Source of the DNA: Dipteris shenzhenensis
Lineage: Eukaryota > Polypodiophyta > Polypodiopsida > Gleicheniales
Length of the DNA: 64,000 nt
Reading direction: 5' to 3' (one strand)
NCBI GenBank assembly: GCA_047967505.1
Contig: CM106541.1
The translations under genes were made by a program, and so were the position numbers. Below are positions 44,917 to 58,500 of the stretch, piece by piece; position 1 is the first letter of the stretch, and each line of letters opens with the position of its first letter. The notes beneath the pieces are model-generated. The model saw nothing but the letters and a program-made list of their open reading frames with translations. It did no database searches and was not told the origin of the DNA.

Positions 44917-46084
44917 CTACATAGACAAAGGAATTTTGCCAATCTGCACAATAGGATGTGCAGTATCGTCACCAGTCTCCACAAATCCTGGTTTCTCCAT
45001 TTTCCTTGCATCTTGCATCCATTCTGCATGACCTGTCATGTGGTTTGATGCACCTGAGTCAACATACCACACATCATTTCGTTCTTCTGCACTTGTCACA
45101 GAATTGCTCATATGCTGCACCATAAATAGATGCTCATTTCTATCATCACCCTGCCTACTAGAAGATGCATAATTGCCTTTCTGCAATTTTCCACTCATAA
45201 TGTCATTCTGCTTTTTATAGCAGTCCTTAGCCATATGACCCATTTTGCCACAATAGTAGCATTCAACATTGCTGTTTGCATTTTGGCCTCTCTGCATCCA
45301 CCACGGCCTCTTTGGCTCCCCCTGCCTCTAGAGTTACCACGTCCTCCTGCATAGGACTAGTTTTCTTGCGTTTGCTGCATATTCTGATTTCTACCATGGC
45401 CTGTAGATCGGCCTCCTCTACCTCTACCTCTACCTCTGCCAGCATTTGAGTAGAAGACAGTTTCTTTTGAAGTTCCTGCTGAAGAAGATGCACCCCCATT
45501 TCTCTGCTCTTCAGAAATTAGAAGATCAATCAACTCCTCAAAATATGGAAATTTTTCACGGACGGCAATGGATGTCCGGAATTGTGCATAATCCTTTCCT
45601 AGACCATTCAAGGTCACAGAAACCAAATCGTCATCATCCACTGGCGACCCAATGGAAGCAAGTGCATCTGCAATTTTCTTCACTTCCATGTGGTAGTCAT
45701 TTATGCTCAAATTTTCTCTCTGCACATTGTGCAACTCCTGTTTGAGTTGCATTTTCCTGGCTTGCGTATTTGTGCTATACATTTTTACCAAAGTATCCCA
45801 TACCTCCTTTGGCGTATTTGCATCCTGAATATGCACAATCATAGAGTCTGAAATACTGATAGACAGCCAGTACATAACTTTCCTGGCTCTCTCATGCCAT
45901 CCTTTGAATGCCTGCATTTCCTGTTGACTGGGAACATTAGGAAGAATAGGTTCTTCTTCATTTCCTGTAATGAACTCCCAATAGCCTTTTCCCATCAAGA
46001 AATTCGTCATTCTAAACTTCCATGCCTGGAAGTTGTTCTTGTCAAGCTTTTCAGTGACAATCTGTGAAAGAGAATCAGATGCCA
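44917..46084 (-). pseudogene. Copia gag with zinc knuckle and protease start
   Basis: Frame 46084-45357 starts MASDSLSQIVTEKLDKNNFQ and has the UBN2-type gag core (WKFRMTNFLMGKGYW, DTLVKMYSTNTQARKMQLKQ), ending in an RGRGRG tail. After a stop and frameshift, 45297-44917 gives the knuckle CYYCGKMGHMAKDC and the aspartic protease motif WYVDSGASNHMTG. A stop at about 44,917 separates it from the integrase frame. Confidence 0.93.
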
Positions 46085-46616
46085 TTACAGAACACTGCAA
46101 AATATTCTGTCACTGCAAAAAACACAGCTTTTGCGTCACACCACGGGCAGAACTGCAAAACTGACGAAAGTGGTATTTCACCACACAGTCACTTCCTAGT
46201 GACGTTTTTGCATCAACAGGCAATAAGCATGAATCTGCAACTCCCAATATCTCTGCACAAAGGCATACGATGCAATTTCTGCGGCAACTTTTCACCGACC
46301 CGCAGAACAGTGGTCGCACAACAAAAACAGGGCCTTTTTCTGAGTGCCTGCAAAGAACTTCCGTCTCCAAAACGGGCCCCGAAATGGCCTCGAATCAGAA
46401 AAATAAAGTGCGCATATACTTCCGTCTCCACAGCATATACTGCGCTCTCGCCACACCGCGAAGGGCGTCTCAATCTGAAACAGTGCACTCTTGCACTTCT
46501 GGATGTGCTACCTGCAGAGATTTGCTCCCAAACTCGAAATAGGAAAGCAACACTGGTCCTCTTACCAGGACACCACGAACTTGGCTTGCTTTCTTGAGCT
46601 CCTTACCACGAACAAG

Positions 46617-46628
46617 GCTCTGATACCA
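46617..46628 (-). promoter_or_regulatory. Primer binding site (initiator Met tRNA type)
   Basis: TGGTATCAGAGC on the minus strand directly follows the 5' LTR. This is the common copia site complementary to the 3' end of initiator methionine tRNA. Confidence 0.9.
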
Positions 46629-46981
46629 TGTGAAGATTGTGGGAGAGAGGGAAGGAGTCTCACTTGCAGCTTTCTCACATGCACAATGGGGGAATACACA
46701 CAAAGGTGGAGGCTGAAAATAGTTTTCCTTTTCTTAGTTGTGAAAGCCAAAAGAACTCTAGTACAAAGAAAATAGAAGAACCCTATATGTGGGTCTCAAA
46801 CCAAACTCAACTAACTAAGGTGGCATACTAACTGAGCCACGAACTAGTGTAGATAAGGATAGTTGTCATCCAGCTATTATTCGTGGGCGGTGTACCAACC
46901 GCATCTCCAGCTAACAAGTGTGTGACATAAATACACAACGCTCACCCTGGCATATCGTGAGTGGAGCTCGATATCTCAACA
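46629..46981 (-). repeat. 5' LTR of the copia element
   Basis: 353 bp, same ends as the left LTR. It contains the full segment GATAGTTGTCATCCAGC that is partly deleted in the other copy. Confidence 0.95.
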
Positions 46982-46986
46982 CTTGT

Positions 46987-47366
46987 TTGAATAACACACC
47001 TAAGATCGTGTTTTTTCATGGTTGTGCATGACACTAAGGCAAAAACGGTGTTTTATTCTTGATCGACAATGCAAAGCATATCCGATGGGCACAATACTTT
47101 GCACACACCTTCAACTGGGTATAATCGACTTACATGCAAAGTGGCACGCCCATCCCATAAGTGCTTGATTGGATAACATACCTAGCAGCATATTTTTTTA
47201 TAGATGTGCATGACACTAGAGCAAAAATAGTATTTAATGCTCGATCGACCATACAAAGGATATCCGATGGGCACAACACTTTTCGTACACCTCAACCTAG
47301 GTGGTATTGAAATGTTCTCAAAGAGGCACACCCATCCGATAAGTACTTGGTCAGATAACACACCTA
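46987..47366. repeat. Satellite array, middle block
   Basis: Continuation of the ~182-bp satellite between the copia insertion and MITE copy 5. The interrupted monomer resumes at TTGAATAACACACCTA. Confidence 0.95.
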
Positions 47367-47613
47367 CTCGGGGGGGTCACTCATCATATGTAACCCTATC
47401 ACGTGAGTTCGACAGAAGGATATTTTTTATTCCTAAAATTTACAGAAATAAATATACATAAGGGACTATTTAAAATAGTTTTGGAAAAAATTTACAGATT
47501 TGTATAGAAAAGGGGTACATTTTATTACTGAAAAAATTTACAGATAAGGGATTTTAAATATAGGCCTTGAACGCACGTGATATAGAGGGTTTATACATAG
47601 TGACCCCCCCGAG
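47367..47613. mobile_element. MITE copy 5 (247 bp) in the satellite
   Basis: Same family as the four copies at 5-13 kb, same orientation as copies 2 and 3. The 8-bp duplication CACACCTA is part of the satellite monomer, which dates this insertion after array formation. Confidence 0.95.
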
Positions 47614-50600
47614 CACACCTAAGGGCGTGTTTTTTTGCGAATGTCCATATCACTAGGGAAAAAATGGTGTATAATGTGTGATCGACCATGCAAAGCATAT
47701 CCGATGGTGACAATACTTTGCGCGCCCTGCAATGTAGTTGAAATGGACTTGCGTGCAAAGTGGAGTCCCCATTCGATAAGTACTAGTTTGAATAACACAC
47801 CTAGGACCGTGTTTTTTCATGGTTGTGCATGATACTAAGGAAAAAACGGTGTTTTATGCTTGAACGACAATGGAAAGCATATCCGATGGGCACAATACTT
47901 TGCACACACCTTCAACTAGGTGAAATCGACTTACCTGCAAAGTGGCACACCCATCCCATAAGTGCTTGATCGGATAACATACCTAGCACCGTGTTTTTTT
48001 ATAGATGTGTATGACACTAGAGCAAAAATAGTATTTAATGTGTATGACACTAGAGCAAAAATAGTATTTAATGCTCGATCGACCATGCAAAGGATATCCG
48101 ATGGGCACAACACTTTTCGTACACCTCAACCTAGGTGGTATTGAAATGTTCTCAAAGTGGCACACCCATCCAATAAGTACTTGGTCAGATAACACACCTA
48201 AGGGCGTGTTTTTTTGCGGATGTGCATATCACTAGGGAAAAAATGGTGTACAATGCGTGATCGACCATGCAAAGCATATCTGATGGTGACAATACTTTGC
48301 ATTCCCTTCAACGTAGTTGAAACGGACTTGCGTACAAAGTGGAGCCCCCATCTGATAAGTACTAGTTTGAATAACACACCTAGGACCGTGTTTTTTCATG
48401 GTTGTGCATGACACTAAGGCAAAAACGGTGTTTTATGCTTGATCGACAATGCAAAGCATATCCGATGGGCACAACACTTTGCACACACCTTCAACTAGGT
48501 GGAATAGACTTACATGGAAAGTGGCATGCCTATCCCATAAGTGCTTGATCGGATAACATACCTAGCAGCATGTTCTTTTACGGATGTGCATGACACTAGA
48601 GCAAAAATAGTATTTAGTGCTCGATCAACCATGCAAAGGATATCTGATGGGAACAACACTTTTCATACACCTCAACCTAGGTGGTATTGAAATGTTCTCA
48701 AAGAGGCACACCCATCCGATAAGTACTTGGTCAAAAAACACACCTAAGGGCATGTTTTTTAACGGATGTGCATATCACTAGGGAAAAAATGGTGTATAAT
48801 GCGTGATCGACCATGCAAAGCATATCCAATGGTGACAATACTTTGCACACCCTTCAACGTAGTTGAAACAGACTTGCGTGCAAAGTGGAGCCCCCATCCA
48901 ATAAGTACTAGTTTGAATAACACACCTAGGACCGTGTTTTTTCATGGTTGTGCATGACACTAAGGCAAAAACGATGTTTTATGCTTGATCGACAATCCAA
49001 AGCATATGCGATGGGCACAATACTTTGCACACACCTTCAACTAGGTGGAATTGACTTACATGAAAAGTGGAACACCCATCCCATAAGTGCTTGATCGGAT
49101 AACATACCTAGTAGCGTGTTTTTTTACGGATGTGCATGACACTAGAGCAGAAATAGTATTTAATGCTCGATCGACCATGCAAAGGATATCCAATGGGCAC
49201 AACACTTTTCTTACATGTCAACCTAGGTGGTATTGAAATGTTCTCAATGATGCACACCGATCCGATAAGTACTTGGTTAGATAACACACCTAATGGAGTG
49301 TTTTTTTGTGGATGTCCATATCACTAGGGAAAAACTAGTGTATAATGCGTGATCGACCATGCAAAGCATATCCGATGGTGACAATACTTTGCACCCACCT
49401 CAATGTAGTTGAAACGGACTTGCGTGCAACGTGGAGGCCCCATCCGATAAGCACTTATTCGAATAACACACCTATGGCCGTGTTTTTATATGGTTGTGCA
49501 TGACACTAAGGCAAAAACGGTGTGTTATGCTTGATCGACAATGCAAAGCATATCCGATGGGCACAATACTTTGCAAACACCTTGAACTAGGTGGAATTGA
49601 CTTACATGCAAAGTGGCACCCCCATCGCATAAGTGCTTGATCAGATAACACACCTAGCAGCGTGTTTTTTTACGGATGTGCATGACACTAGACCAAAAAT
49701 AGTATTTAATGCTCGATCAACCATGCAAACAATATCTGATGGGCACAATACTTTTCGTACACCTCAAGCTGGGTGGTATTGAAATGTTCTCAAAGATGCA
49801 CACCCATCCGATAAGTACTTGGTCAGATAACATATCTAAGGGCGTGTTTCTTTGGGATGTGCATACCACTAGGTAAAAAACGGTGTATAATGCGTGATCG
49901 ACCATGCAAAGCATATCCAATGGGCACAAAACTTTTCCTACGCATCAACCTAGGTGGTATTTAGATGTTCTCAATGATGCACATGCATCCGATAAGTACT
50001 TGGTCAGATAACACACCTAATGCCGTGTTTTTTTGCGGATGTCCATATCACTAGGGAAAAAATGGTGTATAATGCGTGATCGACCATGCAAAGCATATCC
50101 GATGGTGAAAATACTATGCACACATCTCAACCTAGTTTGAAACAAACTTGCGTGCAAATTGGAGCCCCCATCCAATAAGTACTTGTTTGAATAACACAAC
50201 TACGGCCGTGTTTTTTCATGGTTGTGCATGGCACCAAGGCAAAAACGGTGTTTTATGCTTGATCGACAATGCAAAGCATACCGATGGGCACAATACTTTG
50301 CACACACTTTCAACCAGGTGGAATTGATTTTCATGCAAAGTGGCATTCCCATCGTATAAGTACTTGATCGGATAACACACCTAGCAGAGTGTTTTTTTAC
50401 GGATGTGCATGACACTAAAGCAAAAATGGTATTTAATGCTCGATTGACCATGCAAAGCATATTCCATGGGCACAATACTTTTCCTACACCTTGAAATGTT
50501 CTCAAATAGGCACACCCATTTGATAAGTACTTGGTCAGATAACACACCTAAGGGCATGTTTTTTTGTGGATGTGCATACCACTAGGGAAAAAGCGATGTA

Positions 50601-53600
50601 TAATGGGTGATCGACCATGCAAATCATATCTGATGGTGACAATACTTTGCAATCACCTCATCCTAGTTGAAATGGAATTGCGTGCAAACTGGAGCCCCCA
50701 TCTCATAAGTACTAGTTTGAATAACACACGTAGGACCGTGTTTTTTCATGGTTGTGCATGACACTAAGGCAAAAACGGTGTTTTATGCTTGATCGACAAT
50801 GCAAATCATATCTGATGGTCACAATACTTTGCACACACCTTCAACTAGGTGGAATCCATTTAGATGCAAAGTGGCACGCCCATCCCATAAGTTCTTGATC
50901 GGATGACATACCTAGCAGCGTGTTTTTTACGGATGTGCATGACACTAGAGCAAAAATAGTATTTAATGCTCGATCGACCATGCAAAGGATATCCGATGGG
51001 TAGAAAAATTTTTGTACGCCTCAACCTAGGTGGTATTGAAATTTTCTCAAAGAGGCACACCGATCCGATAAGTACTTGGTCAGATAACACACCTATGGGC
51101 GTGTTTTTCTGCGGATGTGCATATCACTAGGGAAAAAATGGTGTATAATGAATGATCGACCATGCAAAGCATATCCGATGGTGACAATACTTTGCACTCA
51201 TCTCAACGTAGTTGAAACGGACTTGTGTGCAAAGTGGAGCCCCCATCCGATAAGTACTAGTTTGAATAACACACCTAGGACCGTGTTCTTTCATGGTTGT
51301 GCATGACACTAAGGCAAAAACGGTGTTTTATGCTTGATCGACAATGCAAAGCATATCCGATGGGAACAATAATTTGCACACACCTTCAACTAGGTGGAAT
51401 AGACTTACATGCAAAGTGGCATGCCCATCTCATAATTTCTTGATCGGATAACATACCTAGCAGCGTGTTTTTTTACGGATGTGCATGACACTAGAGTAGA
51501 AATAGTATTTAATGCTCGATCGACCATGCAAAGGATATCCGATGGGCACAAAACATTTTGTACACCTCAACCTAGGTGGTATTGAAATGTTCGAAAAGAG
51601 GCACACGCATCCGATAAGTACATGGTCAGATAACACACCTAAGGGCATGTTTTTTTACGGATGTCCATATCACTAGGGAAAAAATTGTGTACAATGAGTG
51701 CTCGAACATGCAAAGCATATCCAATGGTGACAATACTTTGCACGTATCTCAGCCTAGTTGAAACGGACTTGTGTGCAAAGTGGAGCCCCCATCCGATAAG
51801 TACTTGTTTAATTAACACACTTACGACCGTGTTTTTTCATGGTTGTGCATGTAACAAAGGCAAAAACGGTATTTTATGCTTGATCGACAATGCAAAGCAT
51901 ATACAATGGACACGATACTTTGCACACACCTTCAACTAGGTGGAATTGACTTACATGCAAAGTGGCATTCCCATCGCATAAGTGCTTGATCGGATAACAC
52001 ACCTAGCAGCGTGTTTTTTTACGGATGTGCATGACACTAAGGGAAAAATGGTATTTAATGCTCGAACGACCATGCAAAGCATATTCGATGGGAATAATAC
52101 TTTTTCTATACCTCAACCTAGGTGGTATTGAAATGTTCTCAAAGAGGCACACCCATCGGATAAGTACTTGGTCAGATAACGTACCTAAGGGCATGTTTTT
52201 TTGCGGATGTGCATACCACTAGGGAAAAAACGGTGTATAATGCGTGACTGACCATGCAAATGATATCCGATGGTGACAATACTTTTCACACACCTCAACC
52301 TAGTTGAAACAAACTTGTGTGCAAACTAGAAACCCCATCCGATAAGTACTAGTTTGAATAACACACCTAGGACCGTGTTTTTTCATGGTTGTGCATGACA
52401 CTAAGGCAAAAACAGTAATTTATGCTTGATCGACAATGCAAAGCATATCTGATGGGCACAATACTTTGCACACACCTTCAACTAGGTGGAATCAACTTAC
52501 ATGCAAAGTGGCACGCCCATCCCATAAGTGCTTGATCGCGGAGGACATACTTAGTAGCGTGTTTTTTTACGGATGTGCATGACACTAGAGCAAAAGTAGT
52601 ATTTAATGATCGATCGACCATGCAAAGGATATCTGATGGGCACAAAACTTTTTGTATGCCTCAACCTAGGTGGTATTAAAATGTTCTCAAATAGGTATAC
52701 CCATCCGATAAGTACTTGGTCAGATAACACACCTAAGGGCGTGTCTTTTTGCGGATGTCCATATCACTAGGGAAAAAATGGTGTACAATGGGTGATCGAC
52801 CATGCAAAACATATCCGATGGTGAAAATACTTTGCGTGCACCTCAACCTAGTTGAAATGGACTTGTGTGCAAAGTGGAGCCCCCATCCGATAAGTACTTG
52901 TGTAATTAACACACTTAGGACCGTGTTTTTTCATAGTTGTGCATGTAACTAAGGCAAAAATGGTATTTTATGCTTGATCGACAATGCAAAGCATATCAAA
53001 TGGGCACGATACTTTGCACACACCTTCAAATAGGTGGAATTGACTTACATGCAAAGTGGCATTCCCAGCGCATAAGTGCTTGATTGGCTAACACACCTAG
53101 CACTGTGTTTTTTTACGGATGTGCATGACACTAAGGGAAAAATGGTATTTAATGCTTGATCGAGCATCCAAAGCATATCCGATGGGTGAACTACTTTTCC
53201 TATATCTCAAACTAGGTGATATTGAAATGTTCTCAAAGAGGCACACCCATCCGATAAGTACTTGGTCAGATAACATACCTAAGGGCGTGTTTTTTTGCGG
53301 ATGTGCATACCACTAGGGAAAAAATGGTGTATAATGCATGATCGACCATGCAAATCATCTCTGATGGTGACAATACTTTGCACACACCTCAACTTAGTTA
53401 AAAAAGACTTGCGTGGAAAGTGGAGCCCCCATCCGATAAGTGCTTGTTTGAATAACACACCTAGGACCGTGTTTTTTCATGGTTGTGCATGACACTAAGG
53501 CAAAAACGGTGTTTTATGCTTGATCGACAATGCAAAGCACATCGGATGGGCACAATACTTTGCAAACACCTTGAACTAGGTGGAATTGACTTACATGCAA

Positions 53601-55385
53601 AGTGGCATGCCCATCCCATATGTGCTTGATTGGATAACATACCTAGTAGCGTGTTTTTTTACGGGTGTGCATGACACGAGCAAAAATGGTATTTAATGCT
53701 CGATCGACCATGAAAAGGCTATCCGATGGGCACAAAACTTTTGTACACCTCAACCTAGGTGGTATTGAAATTTTCTCAATGAGGCACACCCATCCGATAA
53801 GTACTTGGTCAGATAACACACCTAATGGCGTGTTTTTTTGTGGATGTCCATATCACTAGGGAAAAAATGGTTTATAATGCATGATCGACCATGCAAAGCA
53901 TATTCGATGGTGACAATACTTTGCACGCACCTCAACATAGTTGAAACTGACTTGTGTGCAAAGTGGAGCCCCCATCCGATAAGTACTTATTTGAATGACA
54001 CACATGTGGTCGTGTTTTTATATGGTTGTGCATGACACAAAGGCAAAAACGGTGTTTTATGCTTGATCGACAATGCAAAGCATATCGGATGGGCACAATA
54101 CTTTGCACACACCTTCAACTAGGTGGAATTGACTTACATGTAGAGTGGCGTTCCCATCGCATAAGTACTTGATCGGATAACACACCTAGCAGCATGTATT
54201 TTTACGGATGTGCATGACACTAAGGTAAAAATGATATTTAATGCTCAATCGACCATGTAAAGCATATCCGATGGGCACAATACTTTTCCTACACCTTAAC
54301 CTAGGTGGTATTGAAATGTTATCAAAGAGGCACACCCATCCCATAAGTACTTGGTTAGATAACATACCTAAGGGCATGTTTTTTTGTGGATGTGCATATC
54401 ACTACGGGAAAAACGTTATATAATGCACAATCGACCATGCATAGCATATCTGATGGTGACAATACTTTGCATGCATCTCAACCTAGTTGAAAGGGACTTG
54501 CGTGCAAATTGGAGCCCCCATCCGATAAGTACTTGTTTGATTAACACACTTAGGACCATGTTTTTATATGGTTGTGCATGACACTAAGGCAAACACGGTA
54601 TTTTAAGCTTGATCGACAATGGAAAGCATATCCGATGGGCACAATACTTTGCACACAGCTTCAGCCAGGTGGAATTGACTTACATGCAAAGTGGCATTCC
54701 CATCGCATAAGTACTTGATCGGATAACACACCTAGTAGCGTGTTTTTTTTACGGATGTGCATGACACAAGCAAAAATAGTATTTAATGCTCGATCGACCA
54801 TGCAAAGCATATCCGATGGACACAAAACTTTTCGCACACCTCAACCTAGGTGGTATTGAAATGTTCTCAAAGAGGCACACCCATCCGATAAGTACTCAAG
54901 TGGTCAGATAACACACCTAAGGGCGTGTTTTTTTGCGAATGTGCATATCACTAGGGAAAAAATGGTGTATAATGCGTGATCGACCATGCAAAGCATATCC
55001 GATGGTGACAATACTTTGCACGCATCTCAACCTAGTTGAAACTGACTTGTGTGAAAAGTGGAGCCCCCATCCAATAAGTACTTGTTTGATTAACACATTT
55101 TCATGATTGTGCAGGACACTAAGGCAAAAACGGTGTTTTATGCTTGATCAACAATGCAAAGCATATCCAATGGGCACAATAATTTGCACACACCCTCAAC
55201 TAGGTGGAATTGACTTACATGCAATGTGGCACACGCATCCCATTAGTGCTTGATTGGATAACATACCTAGTAGGCTCATGTTTTTTTACGGATGTGCATG
55301 ACACTAGAGCAAAGTAGTATTTAATGCTCGATCGACCATGCAAAGGATAACTTGGCATGTCCATCTGATGAGTACTTGATCGGAT
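47614..55385. repeat. Satellite array, right block with 3-monomer higher-order repeat
   Basis: The subtype box ATCACTAGGGAAAAAATGG recurs at about 47,650, 48,228, 48,775, 49,319, 50,049, 51,124, 51,670, 52,758, 53,309, 53,853 and 54,950. Most steps are close to 546 bp or its double, with the two other subtypes between. Some blocks skip or repeat a subtype (for example near 49.9-50.1 kb and 50.5 kb). The array decays at about 55,385. Confidence 0.95.
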
Positions 55386-55514
55386 AACTTCTCCCACCAA
55401 TAAATTAAGTACTAATTAAAAATTTATAATAAATGAGTAGATTATTAAAAAGAGACTAATATTTATGTAATTGTTGCTACTGCAGCTTGCTTGTGAAGGA
55501 CTCTCACAAAGGAA

Positions 55515-58500
55515 ATGGCTATAGATTTTGTTCCAAGGATGGATGTGATTTTATGTAGCAAAAGAGAAGTAGTTGCATTTGCTACAATCCATGATTATGA
55601 TCCCAATTCAGTTTGCCACTTTTGAAGACTTGGCGAAGATAAGGTGGCAGTTACTATATCAAAGATTCTTAGCACACACGTTGAGCTAAAGTATAAATGT
55701 GGAGATATGGAAACACTTGGAGATGTTATGCCCTACAATACATCCAACAAATCATTTATAGCATGGGACAAAGATGAGACTTATGCAACAGACATTATCA
55801 AGAATACAAAGTGCACCACCTTGGATTTTACTATAGGGGACATTTTACAAATGAGATCATTTGCAAATAAGACTGTAGCAGAAGGTGAAGTATTGGGATT
55901 TGAACAAGTGGAGCAATGGTCATTTGCACAGATGAGGATTGTAAAAGTCACTGATGATGGTATGGTTGATAACATAACATCCTTATGTGATCCCTACTAT
56001 GAGGTAGGCAAGAATATGAGATGGAGCATGCAATTTTTAAACATGAGAAAGAGGCACGTGGTTTTCAATGATAAAGACAACATATACTACAATATCAAAG
56101 GACCTAAAAAGCGTGCCCATGTGCCAGGATCTATCACTTCAAATGTGGATGATTTCAATATACTCAATTATAGAAGTGACATCTTATGTGGAGTGGATGA
56201 GTTCATTGGTTCCGAGAAACAAAATGATTTTAGAAGCGAAGCCTTATCTGGGGTGGATGAATTCTTGCACAGTGAGAAGGGAAAAGGTTTCAATAGCGAT
56301 GTCTTGTCAAGTGTGGATGAGTTCATGCATATTAACAAACCTGGTGTCAATCAAGCTTGTGGATTTGTGAAAGCCATGCAAGATGTCCCAATGAGTGATG
56401 TTCTCTCAGGAGTGGAAGAGTTTCAAGGTTCTCAATACTCTCGTAGAATATTGAATTTATTGAATGGTCCTAAGAGTATGTTAAAAACGAGGATGAGATC
56501 AACAGAGGATTATTCAATATTTAACTTTGATTGTGATATGGACGAGGATGCAACAACCAATCATGGATGCTTGGTTACAAACAAATGTGAGGAGAAGAAG
56601 TGCATAAATACAGATAACAACGTGCACGAGGAACGAAAACGGTCATACATATGCATGAAGAGAAAGCGAATCCAAGCAGATCCACAAAAGCAACGAAAGA
56701 GGAAGAGTAATGAAGGAGGAGAACATGTTAAATGCATTGGGATATCTATGTTGCAAGCGAAGATGTATGCACTTCATTGATCTTGCAGACATTAGGGAAT
56801 GTAGAGGACACGTGTGGCAAAGAAGAGGAAGCGAAAAAAATGAATACGTTCTCACAAGTCTCTCTTGCTTTCTTCAGAATGGCAATAAAAGGCTAAGTTC
56901 AAGACAAAAGGTAAAACCTCTCGTAAATGGAAAAAGGATTTGCAATGAGGCATATCGCAATATTACAGGATTATCCCATGGTACATATTGGGATTTAGTC
57001 ACCAAGGCAAAGGGCGGCAACAAATTTAGCATTCACGATAATAGAAGAAGGTCCAAATCAAGAATCTCAACTGTCAGGGCAGCAACAATTTTGCAAGACT
57101 TCATACATGAAAATGCTTTACCTCAACCCCATATATCTACCAAACTCCCTAACGATGACGTGATCACTGAAATGCACCTTCCAATGGGCTTGAAAAAGCT
57201 CGAAGTATTTGACTCTATTGCAGAAAAGCAAAGGCAAAGAGGGGATGCCGTAGCTTCTTCTCATACTTTGTATACTCTTTGGAAGAAGAACTTTGGATAT
57301 GTTAAAATCCCAAGGAGGCAAAAAATGTCAAAGTGCAATGTCTGTGATGATTTAAAGCGAGCGATTAAGAGTACAACATGTCCAAATCAAAGGGAATTAT
57401 ACAAAAAAAACCGAAAATCTCATCATGACCTTATTCGTCGACATTCCAGACAAAAATATGCATTTTGGAAGGAGCAAGCTATTTCACATCCTGATGACTA
57501 CATGTGCCTTATTGTAGATGGCATGGATCAGAATACAACAACATTGCCTCGTTTTGTTGCCACTCCACCTAAATTACAAGGAAAGCACTTCCTAAAGACA
57601 CATCTATGTGGAGTGTTTGTGCATGGAATTAAGTTCTTTGCAGATATATGGATTGATTCCTTGCATCTACATGATAGCAATCAAGTTGTAACATCTATTA
57701 TGAAGGCAATTCGCAATATACATGCAGAAAAAGGTTGCCTACCACCGACTTTGAGAATACAAGCTGATAATTGCTGGCGAAAAAATAAGAATGTACTCAT
57801 GTTTGCATTCTGCTCCATGCTAGTTGCTCATCGAATCTTCAATGAGGTCGAATGTGGATTTTTGTATGTTGGGCATACACATGAGGATGCTCGAAAGAAT
57901 GTATGATTGGAAGGGCTTCATTCTACCTTTCATACAAACGGGTGGTGATGCATTGACAGGTCATACCAATTCACACTACTTTTGTTTTTTTTTTAAAGAT
58001 GAAAAACCCGTAATGCAATGGCAACAGTATTCTCATGATGCAAAATGGGAACCTGAAGAACCTTACAGTCTCTTAACTTCAATTCCCAGCAAGGAAAGGT
58101 ATCCAACATGGGCTCCTATACAAGAATTCAATGAGAGGTCTAATTGTGAAATAGAAGGACTAAAAGCATTTATTACATACAAAGAGGAAATGCTCCAGAG
58201 ATATCCTGATTCGAAGCGTACTTGGAGAGAACACACTACCACTGTAATTAACAAGACATGAAATTAAATAAAGGACCTTGAGAGAATGCGAGGCTCAAAG
58301 GATGTCAAGGAAGAATGCAATATGTTTTGGCCAAATGTTCATAATGATTTGCGCCCGCTCCAGTCTTTGAAAATGAATTTGTATCATTACTCCCACGTCC
58401 ATATTGTGGACCGAAGAAGAGAGAGTTTATGCCACAAGTAGATATAGAGGTCGATTGTTTTGTTGTGGTTCGGCCATCGGATGATGAATATGAGAATGTG

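Larger units (their letters stand above)
41432..46981 (-). mobile_element. Ty1/copia LTR retrotransposon, nearly complete
   Basis: Two LTRs (41,432-41,764 and 46,629-46,981) bound gag and pol in minus orientation. The 5-bp duplication CTTGT flanks it (41,427-41,431 and 46,982-46,986) inside a satellite monomer. The LTRs differ by about five substitutions and one ~20-bp deletion in the left copy, so insertion is fairly recent but not current. Frameshifts and stops in gag-pol make it non-autonomous now. Confidence 0.96.

Noticed and set aside
46110-46597. Frames overlapping the 5' leader of the copia element
   Set aside because: The region lies between the primer binding site and gag and is noncoding leader; the frames on the opposite strand have no motif.
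39178-55400. Many 60-90 codon frames in the satellite (for example repeating KKWCIMRDRPCKAYPM)
   Set aside because: They recur with the monomer, in both strands, and break at every unit; they reflect the repeat, not coding sequence.
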